Shown here in pieces: positions 25,442-34,290 of a stretch of 64,000 nt of DNA. Position numbers and translations under genes: made by a program. Positions within the stretch are counted from its first letter, which is position 1. Every line of letters starts with the position of its first letter. The stretch is from Bradyrhizobium manausense (GTDB lineage: Bacteria > Pseudomonadota > Alphaproteobacteria > Rhizobiales > Xanthobacteraceae): contig NZ_JAFCLG010000001.1 of the NCBI RefSeq assembly GCF_018129685.1, positions 558,001 through 622,000 on the forward strand, given 5' to 3'. The notes under the pieces are model-generated. The model did no database searches. It saw only the letters and a list, made by a program, of their open reading frames with translations, and was not told where the DNA came from.

Positions 25442-26221
25442 TCAGTAGCAGGCGCGCGGATCGGCCTGCACATACTGGCCGTTTGGATAGCGGTAGTAGC
25501 AATTGCCCTGGGCGAGGTAGTAGCCGGGACGCGCGGCAGCCGTGGCGCCGGCGATGGCGCCGGTCGCACCGCCGATGACGGCACCTGCGGCCGCACCTGT
25601 GGCATTGCCGGAAAGCAGGCCACCGAGCACACCGCCGACGATGGCCCCGCCAAGCGCGCTTGCGCCGGGATCTGCGGGGGGCGGTGGAGGCGGCGGTTCA
25701 TAGGCAACCGGCGGGCCCGGCGGCGCATAGGCCACCGGCACGTCGTCCACATAGTCCTCGGAGATATAGGCGGGTGGGCCGTCCATCCTCTGCGGATAAT
25801 AGTACCAGACGCCGCCGACATCCCACCACCAGCCCGGACGGCCATTGTGGACTTCGTGACGCCAGCGTCCGCCGTCCCAGGCAAGATTGCCGCGATAGGG
25901 GTGTCCGCCCCAGTCGCGCGCGGGCGCCGGACCGCGCGCCATATAGCGGCCGGGGGGCGGACCGCCGGCACCGTGCGGACTTGGACCCGGCCCTGGAGCC
26001 ATACGGGCCTGACCGCCCGGTGGGGGTGCGGAATGCCCCGCCTGTGGAGGCGGACCCTTGCGCACGTTCTGATTGGGTGGAGGCGTGTTACCGGCACCCT
26101 GTCCCGGCGGCTGGGCGGCGCCCTTCGGCGCACCTGCGTCCTGCGCCTGCGCCGACAATGCCAGCAGCGACAGGGCCGAGACCATTGGAACGATGAATTT
26201 CATGCGGTTCGACGCACTCAT
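25442..26221 (-). CDS. Secreted proline/glycine-rich protein with glycine-zipper segment
   Basis: 259 residues. A signal peptide (MKFIVPMVSALSLLALSAQA, itself a possible start at 26203) is followed by a low-complexity Pro/Gly/Gln/Ala region to about residue 110, an aromatic WxW segment (RPGWWWDVGGVWYYYPQRMD), a proline run, then a glycine zipper (GGAIVGGVLGGLLSGNATGA) and a cysteine-containing end (GNCYYRYPNGQYVQADPRACY). Such proteins sit in the periplasm or outer membrane. ATG 26221 has an AGGGGTGGG stretch upstream. No function assigned. Confidence 0.75.
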   Translation of the reverse strand: MSASNRMKFIVPMVSALSLLALSAQAQDAGAPKGAAQPPGQGAGNTPPPNQNVRKGPPPQAGHSAPPPGGQARMAPGPGPSPHGAGGPPPGRYMARGPAPARDWGGHPYRGNLAWDGGRWRHEVHNGRPGWWWDVGGVWYYYPQRMDGPPAYISEDYVDDVPVAYAPPGPPVAYEPPPPPPPADPGASALGGAIVGGVLGGLLSGNATGAAAGAVIGGATGAIAGATAAARPGYYLAQGNCYYRYPNGQYVQADPRACY

Positions 26222-26394
26222 TGGTGCCCACCCCTCGACTTTCAGAAAATTGCGATGCTCCAGGCGCGATCCAGGATTCGGATTGCGCCCGGCTGATGCC
26301 GGCCGCCATAACTGACCTCCCGACGCCGGCGATGTCCCGTTACAAATGGTTAAGATCACGGCAAATTTTCGCCCGGTCGGGCGATGGGACGGGT

Positions 26395-26631
26395 TCAGCG
26401 CGCCGGCTCAATCACGTCGCAATTGCGTCGCCCCGACATCAGGCAATCCTGCATCTTGCTGGCGGCGGTCAGGTCCCGGGCGAGCCACAGGCCGACGGCG
26501 AGAAGCAAGGCGGCAATGATCAGCCCGGCGATCGCGCCGCGACGGCTGTCGCCGGATTGCGGCTTGGGCGAAGCTTTGGGCTTCTCGGCGGGATCAGGCT
26601 TGGATTGAGGGTCTGATTCAGGCTGGGACAT
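26395..26631 (-). CDS. Small single-pass membrane protein, proline/lysine-rich N-terminus
   Basis: 78 residues: a charged, proline-rich cytosolic part (MSQPESDPQSKPDPAEKPKA), one helix (GAIAGLIIAALLLAVGLWLA) and a short periplasmic tail with two cysteines (KMQDCLMSGRRNCDVIEPAR) that could form a disulfide. No family name recognised. It lies 74 bases downstream of the next small membrane-protein gene, same strand. Confidence 0.65.
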   Translation of the reverse strand: MSQPESDPQSKPDPAEKPKASPKPQSGDSRRGAIAGLIIAALLLAVGLWLARDLTAASKMQDCLMSGRRNCDVIEPAR

Positions 26632-26705
26632 GGAGACTTTGTCGCTCGGCCGAGGCCCTTTATCACCTCCGCGACGTCGCGTCACATCCCGCGCGCCGTT
26701 GCCGT

Positions 26706-26942
26706 TCAGCCCCTGGTCCCCTTCAGCGCCTCCTTGCGCGAAGTCTCGACCGCCGGAATCACATGCTGCGCGCGTGGCGCACAGCTCGTCAGGATGAACG
26801 CGGTCTGGGTGCACTCCCATGCAGCCCCCAGAACGGTGCTCTCGATCGGTTGCGGGCGGCCGGCCAACAGCACCGCCCCCGCAACAGCCGCTATCGCGAC
26901 GGCGATTGCGAGGGCCTTCAGGCTCCGCCGGAAAAACGTCAT
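26706..26942 (-). CDS. Small membrane or secreted protein
   Basis: 78 residues beginning MTFFRRSLKALAIAVAIAAV, a signal anchor, followed by a short domain with two cysteines (WECTQTAFILTSCAPRAQHV) and a charged end. The arrangement (one helix, two periplasmic Cys) resembles the neighbour at 26395-26631; both may be envelope proteins of unknown role and could be cotranscribed. Confidence 0.6.
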   Translation of the reverse strand: MTFFRRSLKALAIAVAIAAVAGAVLLAGRPQPIESTVLGAAWECTQTAFILTSCAPRAQHVIPAVETSRKEALKGTRG

Positions 26943-27203
26943 GCCCGTGCTCCGTCTCGTCTCGGGGCGGACGCTAGGCGCCGCCGCTGGGTGCCCTTAT
27001 GAGGGACATCACAATTCGGCAGTTTTTCCGGGCTACGAGGGATCGGCTGGTCAGCGATTTCGTGGACCTGATCGGCTGCGATTATGGGTGGCTTCGCGGC
27101 GCTCGGCGATGTACACGCTTCTGCGTCGCGTGGCGCCTGCTTGTGCCCAGCCGACGTACCAACAGTCAGCGATGTAGGATTGAAAGCGAGGAAGGCAAGG
27201 CCC

Positions 27204-27551
27204 GTGAGTGGATTTAGGGAACCAGGCTTCACAGACCGGCAGAAGGCGGCGCAGGAAGCGCGCAAGAATCTTTTGAACAAATTCAAGTCGCAGCCCGGGC
27301 CCGATGATCCCGCTGTGTTGGCGAAGCGTGCCGAGCGCGAGGCACTCGCAGCCAAGCGCGCCGAGGCGAAGGCTGCGCGCGAAGCGGAAAAGGCCGAGCA
27401 AAAGCGTCGCGAGGAAGAGGCTGCAGCGCTTGAAGCCGCTCGGATCGCGCGTGAGGCGGAGGAAGCCGCAGCAAAGGCTGCAGCGCTCGAAGCCGAGCAG
27501 AAGGCCAAGCGCGACGCCCGCTATGCCGCCCGCAAGAACAAGCGGAAGTGA
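27204..27551 (+). CDS. DUF6481 family protein (Ala/Lys/Glu-rich coiled coil)
   Basis: 115 residues. GTG 27204 follows AAGG at good spacing, giving MSGFREPGFTDRQKAAQEAR, the characteristic start of this alphaproteobacterial family. From residue ~35 to the end it is a continuous charged helix (AKRAEREALAAKRAEAKAAR, EEEAAALEAARIAREAEEAA) ending in a basic tail KNKRK. Probably cytosolic and possibly nucleic-acid-binding; function unknown. The frame is open 120 bases further upstream without homology. Confidence 0.8.
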   Translation: MSGFREPGFTDRQKAAQEARKNLLNKFKSQPGPDDPAVLAKRAEREALAAKRAEAKAAREAEKAEQKRREEEAAALEAARIAREAEEAAAKAAALEAEQKAKRDARYAARKNKRK

Positions 27552-27563
27552 GCTTCAACAAAA

Positions 27564-27593
27564 TTTGACCTGAAGCACCTGCTTCAGGTCAAA
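27564..27593 (+). terminator. Perfect 14-bp hairpin after the DUF6481 gene
   Basis: Arms TTTGACCTGAAGCA (27564-27577) and its exact complement (27580-27593) are separated by CC. It starts 12 bases after the stop. There is no long T-run after the stem, but the T/A-rich stem base makes a terminator the likeliest role. A second GC-rich hairpin follows at about 27608-27633. Confidence 0.6.
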
Positions 27594-27665
27594 CCATGAC
27601 GGATGGCCGGGTCCGCGCGAACGCGCGACCCGACGACGGATTCCAGGCGGGAACTGGCCGAGCGC

Positions 27666-27698
27666 ATGCCGGGCTCGCCTCGTTGAGGCACCCGGCAT
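27666..27698 (-). terminator. Hairpin downstream of the MxKDx protein gene
   Basis: ATGCCGGG (27666-27673) pairs with CCCGGCAT (27691-27698) and an inner stem GCCTC/GAGGC (27677-27681/27685-27689) extends it. It lies 14 bases past the stop of the minus-strand gene. It lacks a clear U-tract, so termination is inferred from position. Confidence 0.45.
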
Positions 27699-27711
27699 AA
27701 CGGTCGAAGAA

Positions 27712-27954
27712 TCAGTTCTTCTTCATCATCCCGTCGTCTTTCTTCATGCCGTCCTTCTTCATTCCGTCGTCCTTCTTCATGCCGTCGTCCTTGGACATGG
27801 TGTCCTTCTTCATGCCGTCCTTGGACATCGTGTCCTTCTTCATGCCGTCATCCTTGCCCATCTTGTCCTGGGCAAAAGCGGCCGGCGACAGCGCGAGGCC
27901 AAGCGAGAGAGCGGCAGCGGAGACGCCGAGCACGATGCGGGTGCGAATGGTCAT
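27712..27954 (-). CDS. Pentapeptide MXKDX repeat protein, secreted
   Basis: 80 residues. A clean signal peptide (MTIRTRIVLGVSAAALSLGL, cleavage after AFAQ) is followed by a mature part made only of Met/Lys/Asp/Gly/Ser/Thr repeats: DKMGKDDGMKKDTMSKDGMK and so on, about eight copies of a (D)GMKKD or TMSKD unit. This is the MxKDx family of small periplasmic proteins found in Proteobacteria. A metal-binding or chaperone-like role has been speculated for such Met/Asp-rich proteins, but none is established. Confidence 0.85.
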   Translation of the reverse strand: MTIRTRIVLGVSAAALSLGLALSPAAFAQDKMGKDDGMKKDTMSKDGMKKDTMSKDDGMKKDDGMKKDGMKKDDGMMKKN

Positions 27955-28308
27955 GAGAAATCTTCCCTTCGAGGTGATGTTTGTCAGCGACTTGTGCCGC
28001 TACACAATCTCGACGGATCGGCATCCGCGCTTGTTACGCGGCGTTGCGGATTTTTTCGCTGACCGCCGCGTGCCCCGGGCGATCGCCTCCTGACCGACAG
28101 CGTTAACGACGGGAACAATTCGGCCCGCCGCGTGCAGCGCAGCAACGCAAACCCTTGCCGCGGCAATCATTCTCGAACTAACAGACTAGAGATGTTGGGG
28201 TGAAAGACCGGTTAGGATGGGCCTCCGCTCCGGTCTCATGACCCGACGAGATCACGTCAACAAGAACACGTCGAAGAGTCGTTCAAGAAGCGTCCAAGGG
28301 GATTGTCC
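27955..28308. other. 354-base intergenic region between divergent genes
   Basis: It lies between the MxKDx gene (minus) and dctP (plus) and must hold both promoters. I could not fix convincing -35/-10 pairs, and no open frame is persuasive. Confidence 0.4.
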
Positions 28309-29331
28309 ATGTTCACGCGTCGTCATCTGCTCGCGACCGCTGTCGCAGCACCCGCCATTCTTCGTTTCGGCACTGGCACCGCGCACGCCGCGACCACGCT
28401 GAAGATCTCGCACCAATTCCCTGGTGGCACCATCGACAAGGGCGATTTCCGCGACCGGCTCTGCCGCATGTTTGCCGCCGAGATTGCCAAGCGCAGCAAT
28501 GGTGACATTGCCGCCGAAATCTACCCGAATTCCTCGCTGATCAAGACCAACGCGCAGTTCTCCGCGATGCGCAAGGGCGCGCTCGACATCTCGCTCTACC
28601 CGATGCCCTATGCCGGCGGCGAATTGCCCGAGACCAATATCGGCCTAATGCCGGGCCTCGTCACGACCTACGACCAGGGCATGCGCTGGAAGAAAGAGCC
28701 GGTGGGCAAGGCGCTCTCCGACTTCCTCGCCGACAAGGGCATCATCCTGCTCTCGTGGGTGTGGCAGGCCGGCGGCGTTGCAAGCCGCTCCAAGCCGATC
28801 GTGGCGCCGGAGGATGCCAAGGGCATGAAGGTGCGCGGCGGCTCGCGCGAGATGGACATGGTGCTGCAGACCGCCGGTGCCTCGGTGCTGTCGGTGCCCT
28901 CGAACGAAATCTACGCGGCCATGCAGACCGGTGCCTGCGATGCCGGCATCACCTCCTCCACCAGCCTGATATCGTTCCGCCTCGAGGAGGTTGCGAAGTC
29001 GCTGACCTCGGGCGCGGGCGCATCCTACTGGTTCATGCTCGAGCCGCTGATGATGTCGAAGGCGATCTTCGACAAGCTGCCGAAAAACCAGCAGGACATC
29101 CTCCTCGCCGTCGGCGAAGAGCTCGAGGCCTTCGGCCGCAAGGGCGCCCAGGACGACGACGTCGAGGTCGCCAAGGTCTACGAGAAAGCCGGCGCCAAGG
29201 TCTCGGCGCTCGATGCCGCGACCGTCGGCAAGTGGCGCGACATCGCCCGCGACACCGCCTGGAAGGATTACGGCGCCAAGACCACGACCGCCGCGAACCT
29301 GCTCAAGCTCGCCTCCGACGTCTCTGCATGA
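28309..29331 (+). CDS. dctP: TRAP transporter periplasmic solute-binding protein (DctP type)
   Basis: 340 residues. ATG 28309 follows AAGGGG eight bases upstream; a TTG at 28303 is less likely. The N-terminus MFTRRHLLATAVAAPAILRF is a Tat-type signal (twin Arg), cleavage after AHA. The mature protein matches DctP: TLKISHQFPGGTIDKGDFRD, MRKGALDISLYPMPYAGGEL and EDAKGMKVRGGSREMDMVLQ, with the conserved substrate-carboxylate arginine probably in KVRGGSR. Substrate is unknown (usually an organic acid). First gene of a dctPQM operon with four-base overlaps. Confidence 0.9.
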   Translation: MFTRRHLLATAVAAPAILRFGTGTAHAATTLKISHQFPGGTIDKGDFRDRLCRMFAAEIAKRSNGDIAAEIYPNSSLIKTNAQFSAMRKGALDISLYPMPYAGGELPETNIGLMPGLVTTYDQGMRWKKEPVGKALSDFLADKGIILLSWVWQAGGVASRSKPIVAPEDAKGMKVRGGSREMDMVLQTAGASVLSVPSNEIYAAMQTGACDAGITSSTSLISFRLEEVAKSLTSGAGASYWFMLEPLMMSKAIFDKLPKNQQDILLAVGEELEAFGRKGAQDDDVEVAKVYEKAGAKVSALDAATVGKWRDIARDTAWKDYGAKTTTAANLLKLASDVSA

Positions 29332-29882
29332 GCCACGGTCCGCTTCCGGATCGTGACGGCCAGGCGAATGTTGCCGCAGGGACCGGCCTTGCGGCGGCGC
29401 TCGATAGCGGCCTTGCCATCCTCAACCGCATCATCGTGGTATTCGCGGCGCTGGCGCTGGTCGCGGCCTGCGCCATCCTGAGCTACAGCGTGCTCAGTCG
29501 TGCCTTGTTCAAGGCCGCCAATTACTGGCAGGACGAGGCCGCGGTGTTCCTGCTGGTTGGCGCGACCTTCATGACCGCAGCCTACGTACAGCAGAACCGC
29601 GGCCATATCGGCATCGAGGCTTTCGTCGGCCTGCTGTCGCCGCTCGCGAACAGAATCCGGCTCTGGATCGTCGATGCCGTGACCTTCCTGTTCTGCGCAT
29701 TCTTCGCCTGGAAGTCGTGGACGCTGACGCATGAGGCCTATGTCGACGGCCAGGTCTCCAACTCGATGTGGTCGCCGCCCCTTGCCATTCCCTATTCCCT
29801 GATGGCGATCGGCATGAGCCTGCTCTGCCTCCAGATCCTCGTGCAGCTGGCGCTGCCTTTCGCAGGAGCCAAGCGTCCATGA
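29328..29882 (+). CDS. dctQ: TRAP transporter small permease (DctQ type)
   Basis: 184 residues with four transmembrane helices: residues ~35-58, ~75-95, ~118-138 and ~153-175. The conserved DctQ region is NYWQDEAAVFLLVGATFMTAAYVQQNRGHIGIEAF. ATG 29328 overlaps the dctP stop (ATGA), arguing for coupled translation. It forms the transport complex with DctM and DctP, driven by sodium or proton gradient. Confidence 0.9.
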   Translation: MSHGPLPDRDGQANVAAGTGLAAALDSGLAILNRIIVVFAALALVAACAILSYSVLSRALFKAANYWQDEAAVFLLVGATFMTAAYVQQNRGHIGIEAFVGLLSPLANRIRLWIVDAVTFLFCAFFAWKSWTLTHEAYVDGQVSNSMWSPPLAIPYSLMAIGMSLLCLQILVQLALPFAGAKRP

Positions 29883-31237
29883 GCGTTTTCGGCATCGGTG
29901 TCGCTTACGGCGTCGCAACCCTGCTCGTGATGTTTTCGGGCATGCCGATTGCGTTTGCCCTCGGCGCGGTTGCTGTCGTGTTCATGGGCATCTACATGCC
30001 CTCGGCCTCGCTCGATACGGTGACGCAGAATGTCTACGAGGAGATGGCCTCGATCACGCTGCTATCGATCCCGCTGTTCATCCTGAAGGGCGCAGCGATC
30101 GGCAAATCGCGCGCCGGCCAGGATCTCTATTCAGCGCTGCATGCCTGGCTGCATCGCGTGCCGGGGGGCCTCGGCGTCGCCAACGTGTTCGCCTGCGCGC
30201 TGTTCGCGGCGATGGCGGGCTCCTCGCCAGCAACTTGCTCTGCGATCGGCTCGGCCGGCATCCCCGAGATGCGCAAGCGCGGCTATTCCGGAGGTTTTGC
30301 GGCCGGCATCATCGCGGCCGGCGGGACGCTCGGCATTCTGCTGCCGCCCTCGATCACCATGATCCTGTTCGCGGTCGCAGCCGAGAAATCGCTGGGACGG
30401 CTGTTCCTCGCCGGCATCGGCCCCGGCCTGTTGCTGGTCTCGCTGTTCGGATTCTATGCGGTGTACCGCTTCCGCCGGGAATATGCCGCAGCGGAAGCCG
30501 CCTACAAGAGGGGCGGCCCGGAGGCTGCCATCCTCGCGCGCGACGAGTACACGCTCGCCGAACGCTTCAGCGTGCTGCCGCGCGTGCTCCCGTTCGTGCT
30601 GCTGCTCACCGGCGTCATGGCGGCGCTCTATGGCGGCTTTGCCACGCCGTCGGAGACCGCCGGTCTTGGCGGCCTCCTGGCGCTCGGGCTGATCGCGGCG
30701 ATCTACGGCGTCTGGCGGCCGGAAGACCTCGGCCCGATCATGAAATCGACGATCCGGGAATCCACCATGCTGATGATGATCATCGGCATGTCGCTGCTCT
30801 ATTCCTACGTGATGAGCTATCTGCACATCTCGCAATCGGCCGCCGAATCCGTCGTCGCAATGCATCTGCCGCGCTGGGGGCTTCTGTTCGCCATCCTGGT
30901 CATGGTCGTCGTGCTCGGCTTCTTTCTGCCGCCGGTTTCGATCATCCTGATGACCGCGCCGATCATCCTGCCGCCGCTCCGTGCGGCGAATTTTGACATC
31001 ATCTGGTTTGGCGTCGTCATGACCATCGTGATGGAGATGGGCCTGATCCATCCACCCGTCGGCCTCAACATCTTCGTCATTCGCAACGTTGCGCCGGACA
31101 TTCCCTTGAGCGAAGTGATCTGGGGCACGCTGCCCTTCGTGCTCTTGATGATGGGCGCCGTACTGCTGCTGTGTTTGGTGCCGGAAATTTCAACCTGGTT
31201 GCCCGATCTGGTGATGGGGCCGGACGGGAGCAGGTAA
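29879..31237 (+). CDS. dctM: TRAP transporter large permease (DctM type)
   Basis: 452 residues and about 12 hydrophobic helices. DctM signatures: MPIAFALGAVAVVFM, FACALFAAMAGSSPATCSAIGSAGIPEM, AAGGTLGILLPPSITMILFA and MEMGLIHPPVGLNIFVI, covering both re-entrant loop halves of the transporter. ATG 29879 overlaps the dctQ stop by four bases. The gene ends 13 bases before an inverted repeat that separates it from the convergent HMG-CoA lyase. Confidence 0.92.
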   Translation: MSVFGIGVAYGVATLLVMFSGMPIAFALGAVAVVFMGIYMPSASLDTVTQNVYEEMASITLLSIPLFILKGAAIGKSRAGQDLYSALHAWLHRVPGGLGVANVFACALFAAMAGSSPATCSAIGSAGIPEMRKRGYSGGFAAGIIAAGGTLGILLPPSITMILFAVAAEKSLGRLFLAGIGPGLLLVSLFGFYAVYRFRREYAAAEAAYKRGGPEAAILARDEYTLAERFSVLPRVLPFVLLLTGVMAALYGGFATPSETAGLGGLLALGLIAAIYGVWRPEDLGPIMKSTIRESTMLMMIIGMSLLYSYVMSYLHISQSAAESVVAMHLPRWGLLFAILVMVVVLGFFLPPVSIILMTAPIILPPLRAANFDIIWFGVVMTIVMEMGLIHPPVGLNIFVIRNVAPDIPLSEVIWGTLPFVLLMMGAVLLLCLVPEISTWLPDLVMGPDGSR

Positions 31238-31250
31238 CGGCATAGAAGCT

Positions 31251-31332
31251 GCCGTAGGGTGGGCAAAGGCGTCTTCCGCCGTGCCCACCGTCTCTGAATG
31301 GTGGGCACGCTACGCTTTGCCCACCCTACGGC
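31251..31332. repeat. Long inverted repeat between convergent genes (bidirectional terminator candidate)
   Basis: 18-base perfect arms at 31251-31268 (GCCGTAGGGTGGGCAAAG) and 31315-31332, with a second nested pair GTGCCCACC (31281-31289) / GGTGGGCAC (31300-31308). It resembles a family of repeats common in Bradyrhizobium intergenic DNA. Its right arm supplies the last two codons and TAG stop of the HMG-CoA lyase gene. Confidence 0.85.
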
Positions 31333-32252
31333 ATCGAGCCCAACGATGCAGCTCGCTTCTTCTTCGCGTTCAGCGCGGACGCCACGCGGCTCACCGGCGG
31401 TTTACCGAGCAGCTTGCTCATCTCGTTGGTCGCTGCCAGCAGCTTGTCCATATCGACCCCGGTCCTGACGCCCATGCCCTCGAGCATGTAGACGACATCC
31501 TCGGTCGCGACGTTGCCTGTGGCACCCGGCGCATAGGGACAGCCGCCCAGGCCGCCAGCGGCAGCGTCGATCACCCGAACGCCCTCCTCCATGCCCGCAT
31601 AGAGATTGGCGAGCGCCTGGCCATAGGTGTCATGGAAATGCATCGCGAGTCTCGTGGCGGGAATGTTGGCGGCAACCGCGCGCAGCATCTCCTTGGCCTT
31701 GGCGGGCGTTCCGACGCCGATGGTGTCGCCGAGCGAAATCTCGTAGCAGCCGAGTCCCCACAGCACTTCGGCGAGGTCGGCGACGGCCTTCGGCTTGATC
31801 TCGCCGTCGAAGGGACAGCCGAGCACGCAGGAGATATAGCCGCGCACCGGCACGCCATCGGCCTTGGCGCGTGCCAGCACCGGCTTAAACCGCTCGATGG
31901 ATTCCGCGACCGTGCAATTGATGTTGGCGCGGGAAAAGCCTTCCGATGCCGCCGCGAAGACGGAGACCACTTTGGCGCCCGCGGCACGCGCGGCGTCATA
32001 GCCCTTCTCGTTCGGCACCAGCACGTGGAATTCGGCGCCCCTGACATGTCTGACGCCGCGCAGCACGGCATCCGAGCTTGCCATCTGCGGGATTGCCTTC
32101 GGCGAGACGAACGCGCCGACCTCGACCGTGTGCAATCCGGCTCCCACCAGCGCCTCGATAAAGGCGATGCGGGCCTCGACGCTGACCGGAGTCTTCTCGT
32201 TCTGGAGACCGTCGCGCGGTCCCATCTCGATGATGCGGACGGGATCGCTCAT
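31326..32252 (-). CDS. mvaB: Hydroxymethylglutaryl-CoA lyase
   Basis: 308 residues, TIM-barrel enzyme splitting HMG-CoA to acetoacetate and acetyl-CoA, the last step of leucine breakdown. Motifs: the N-terminal IIEMGPRDGLQNEK (catalytic Arg/Asp), EVGAFVSPKAIPQMASS, SLGDTIGVGTPAKAKEML, MHFHDTYGQALANLYAG (metal His) and GGLGGCPYAPGATGNVATED with the reactive cysteine. It sits 16 bases after mccA and is the last gene of the ivd-mccB-mccA cluster. The final residues come from an inverted repeat. Confidence 0.95.
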   Translation of the reverse strand: MSDPVRIIEMGPRDGLQNEKTPVSVEARIAFIEALVGAGLHTVEVGAFVSPKAIPQMASSDAVLRGVRHVRGAEFHVLVPNEKGYDAARAAGAKVVSVFAAASEGFSRANINCTVAESIERFKPVLARAKADGVPVRGYISCVLGCPFDGEIKPKAVADLAEVLWGLGCYEISLGDTIGVGTPAKAKEMLRAVAANIPATRLAMHFHDTYGQALANLYAGMEEGVRVIDAAAGGLGGCPYAPGATGNVATEDVVYMLEGMGVRTGVDMDKLLAATNEMSKLLGKPPVSRVASALNAKKKRAASLGSMP

Positions 32253-32268
32253 GTCACTCCCCCCAAAG

Positions 32269-34290
32269 TCATTCTTCCGAAGGTTCGACCACGGCCAGCT
32301 CGATGCCCTCTTGGACGATGTCGCCGACCTTGCACCTGATGGACTTCAGCACACCGGCATAGGGGGCCCGCAGCGTCTGCTCCATCTTCATCACTTCCAG
32401 CGTGAGGATCGGCGCGCCCTTCTCGAGCCTGGCACCCTCCTCGGCCAGCACCGCGACGACCGTGCCCGGCAAGGGCGCCGCGATCCTGTCCGCGCCGGTC
32501 TGCTCCTCGGTCTCGCCGCCGAACGGATCGACCCAGTGCAGGTCGAAGCGGCCGTTGCGCGTGCGCAAATACAATTCATGACCGTCGATGACGGCCGCGA
32601 CCGACGACTTGACGCCATCCAGCGTCAGGTCGAAGCCACCATCCTTTGGCACAACCGTGAACGTCAACTCGCGCTCGCCGACGACGAGCGTCGCTGGCCC
32701 GCTACCGTAGTTCAGAATGATCTTCTGCTCAGGCCCATGCCCGACGCGGAAGGCAAAGCTACGCTTGCGGCGGCCGACCGGCTGCCAGCCGAACGTCTGC
32801 CAGGGAGACGTCAAAGGCGAATTCGCCTCGCCTTGCGCGGCTTGCCGCTCGTCATTGACGATCGCGGCAACCGCGGCACAAAGCTCGAGCTCGCCGGGCG
32901 CGGCCGCCGTCGAGGTCAGGGCCGCCAGCTCGCGCTCGATGAAACCGGTGTCGATCGCATTCGCCCGCACCTTGGGATGCATGATCAGCGCCGACAGGAA
33001 CGGGATGTTGGTGACGATGCCGCGGACGTCGGACTCTTCCAGCCCGCGATTCAGCCGATCGATCGCCACATCCCGCGTCGGCGCCCACGCGATCATCTTG
33101 GCGAGCATGGCGTCGTAATACGGCGAGACGCTGTCGCCCTCGCGATAGCCGGCGTCGATGCGCAGGCCGCCGGTCTCGGCCGGCAGCCGCCAGGTCGAGA
33201 TCCTGCCGACCGACGGCATGAAATTTTTGGTCGGGTTTTCCGCGTAGATGCGCGCCTCGACGGCGTGGCCATTGAGCTTGATCTCGTCCTGCCTGAGCGG
33301 CAGCGGTTCGCCAAAGGCAACGCGCAGCTGCCACTCGACGAGGTCGATGCCCGATATCAGCTCGGTCACGGGATGCTCGACCTGAAGGCGCGTGTTCATC
33401 TCGATGAAGAACACGTCCTTGCCGTCGGAGACGAACTCGATCGTACCGGCCCCGACGTAGTTCACAGCCCCCGCGGCCTTGCGGGCAGCAGCACAGACCG
33501 TCTCGCGCTGGGCAGCGTTGAGCGTCGGCGACGGTGCTTCCTCGATCACCTTCTGGTGCCGGCGCTGCAAGGTGCATTCGCGCTCGAATAGCGAGAGCAG
33601 ATTGCCGTGGCTGTCGCCGATGATCTGCACTTCGATATGGCGGGGATTGTCGACATATTTTTCGATCAGCATGCGGTCGTCGCTGAACGCAGCTTTTGCC
33701 TCGCGCTTGGCGCTGACGATCGCAGGGCCAAGCTCGGCCGCCGAACGCACGATGCGCATGCCGCGTCCGCCGCCGCCGGCGGAGGCCTTTACCAGCACGG
33801 GGAAGCCAACCTTCTCGGCCGCCTTCGCCAGCGTTGCATCGTCTTGCGCATCGCCGTGATAGCCGGGCACCAGCGGCACGCCGGCCTTCTCCATCAGCGC
33901 CTTCGAGCCGGATTTGGAGCCCATGGCGGTCATCATCTCGGCCGTCGGACCGACGAAGACGAGTCCGGCATCGAAACAGGCCTGCGCGAAGTCTGCATTC
34001 TCCGACAGGAAACCGTAGCCGGGATGCACGGCCTCGGCGCTGGTCTTGCGCGCGGCCTCGATCAGCCGCTCGACATTGAGATAGCTGTCGCGGGCCCGTG
34101 CGGGCCCGAGCAGCACGGCTTCATCCGCAAGCGCGACATGCATCGCATCGCGATCGGCCTCCGAATAGACCGCGACCGTGCGCAGGCCCATGGCGCGCGC
34201 GGTGCGGATGACGCGGCAGGCGATCTCGCCGCGGTTGGCGATCAGGAGGGTGCGAAAACGGCGGTAGAGCTTTGAACGGTCCATTCGCAT
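32269..34290 (-). CDS. mccA: 3-methylcrotonyl-CoA carboxylase biotin-containing alpha subunit
   Basis: 673 residues: biotin carboxylase domain (starting FRTLLIANRGEIACRVIRTA; ATP-grasp motif KASAGGGGRGMRIV; MNTRLQVEHPVTE), a linker/BT region from ~470, and a C-terminal biotinyl domain with EVMKMEQ (Lys635 biotinylated). ATG 34290 shares its A with the mccB stop (TGATG). Together with mccB it carboxylates 3-methylcrotonyl-CoA in leucine degradation. A propionyl- or acetyl-CoA carboxylase is conceivable from this subunit alone, but the ivd and HMG-CoA lyase neighbours decide. Confidence 0.93.
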   Translation of the reverse strand: MRMDRSKLYRRFRTLLIANRGEIACRVIRTARAMGLRTVAVYSEADRDAMHVALADEAVLLGPARARDSYLNVERLIEAARKTSAEAVHPGYGFLSENADFAQACFDAGLVFVGPTAEMMTAMGSKSGSKALMEKAGVPLVPGYHGDAQDDATLAKAAEKVGFPVLVKASAGGGGRGMRIVRSAAELGPAIVSAKREAKAAFSDDRMLIEKYVDNPRHIEVQIIGDSHGNLLSLFERECTLQRRHQKVIEEAPSPTLNAAQRETVCAAARKAAGAVNYVGAGTIEFVSDGKDVFFIEMNTRLQVEHPVTELISGIDLVEWQLRVAFGEPLPLRQDEIKLNGHAVEARIYAENPTKNFMPSVGRISTWRLPAETGGLRIDAGYREGDSVSPYYDAMLAKMIAWAPTRDVAIDRLNRGLEESDVRGIVTNIPFLSALIMHPKVRANAIDTGFIERELAALTSTAAAPGELELCAAVAAIVNDERQAAQGEANSPLTSPWQTFGWQPVGRRKRSFAFRVGHGPEQKIILNYGSGPATLVVGERELTFTVVPKDGGFDLTLDGVKSSVAAVIDGHELYLRTRNGRFDLHWVDPFGGETEEQTGADRIAAPLPGTVVAVLAEEGARLEKGAPILTLEVMKMEQTLRAPYAGVLKSIRCKVGDIVQEGIELAVVEPSEE

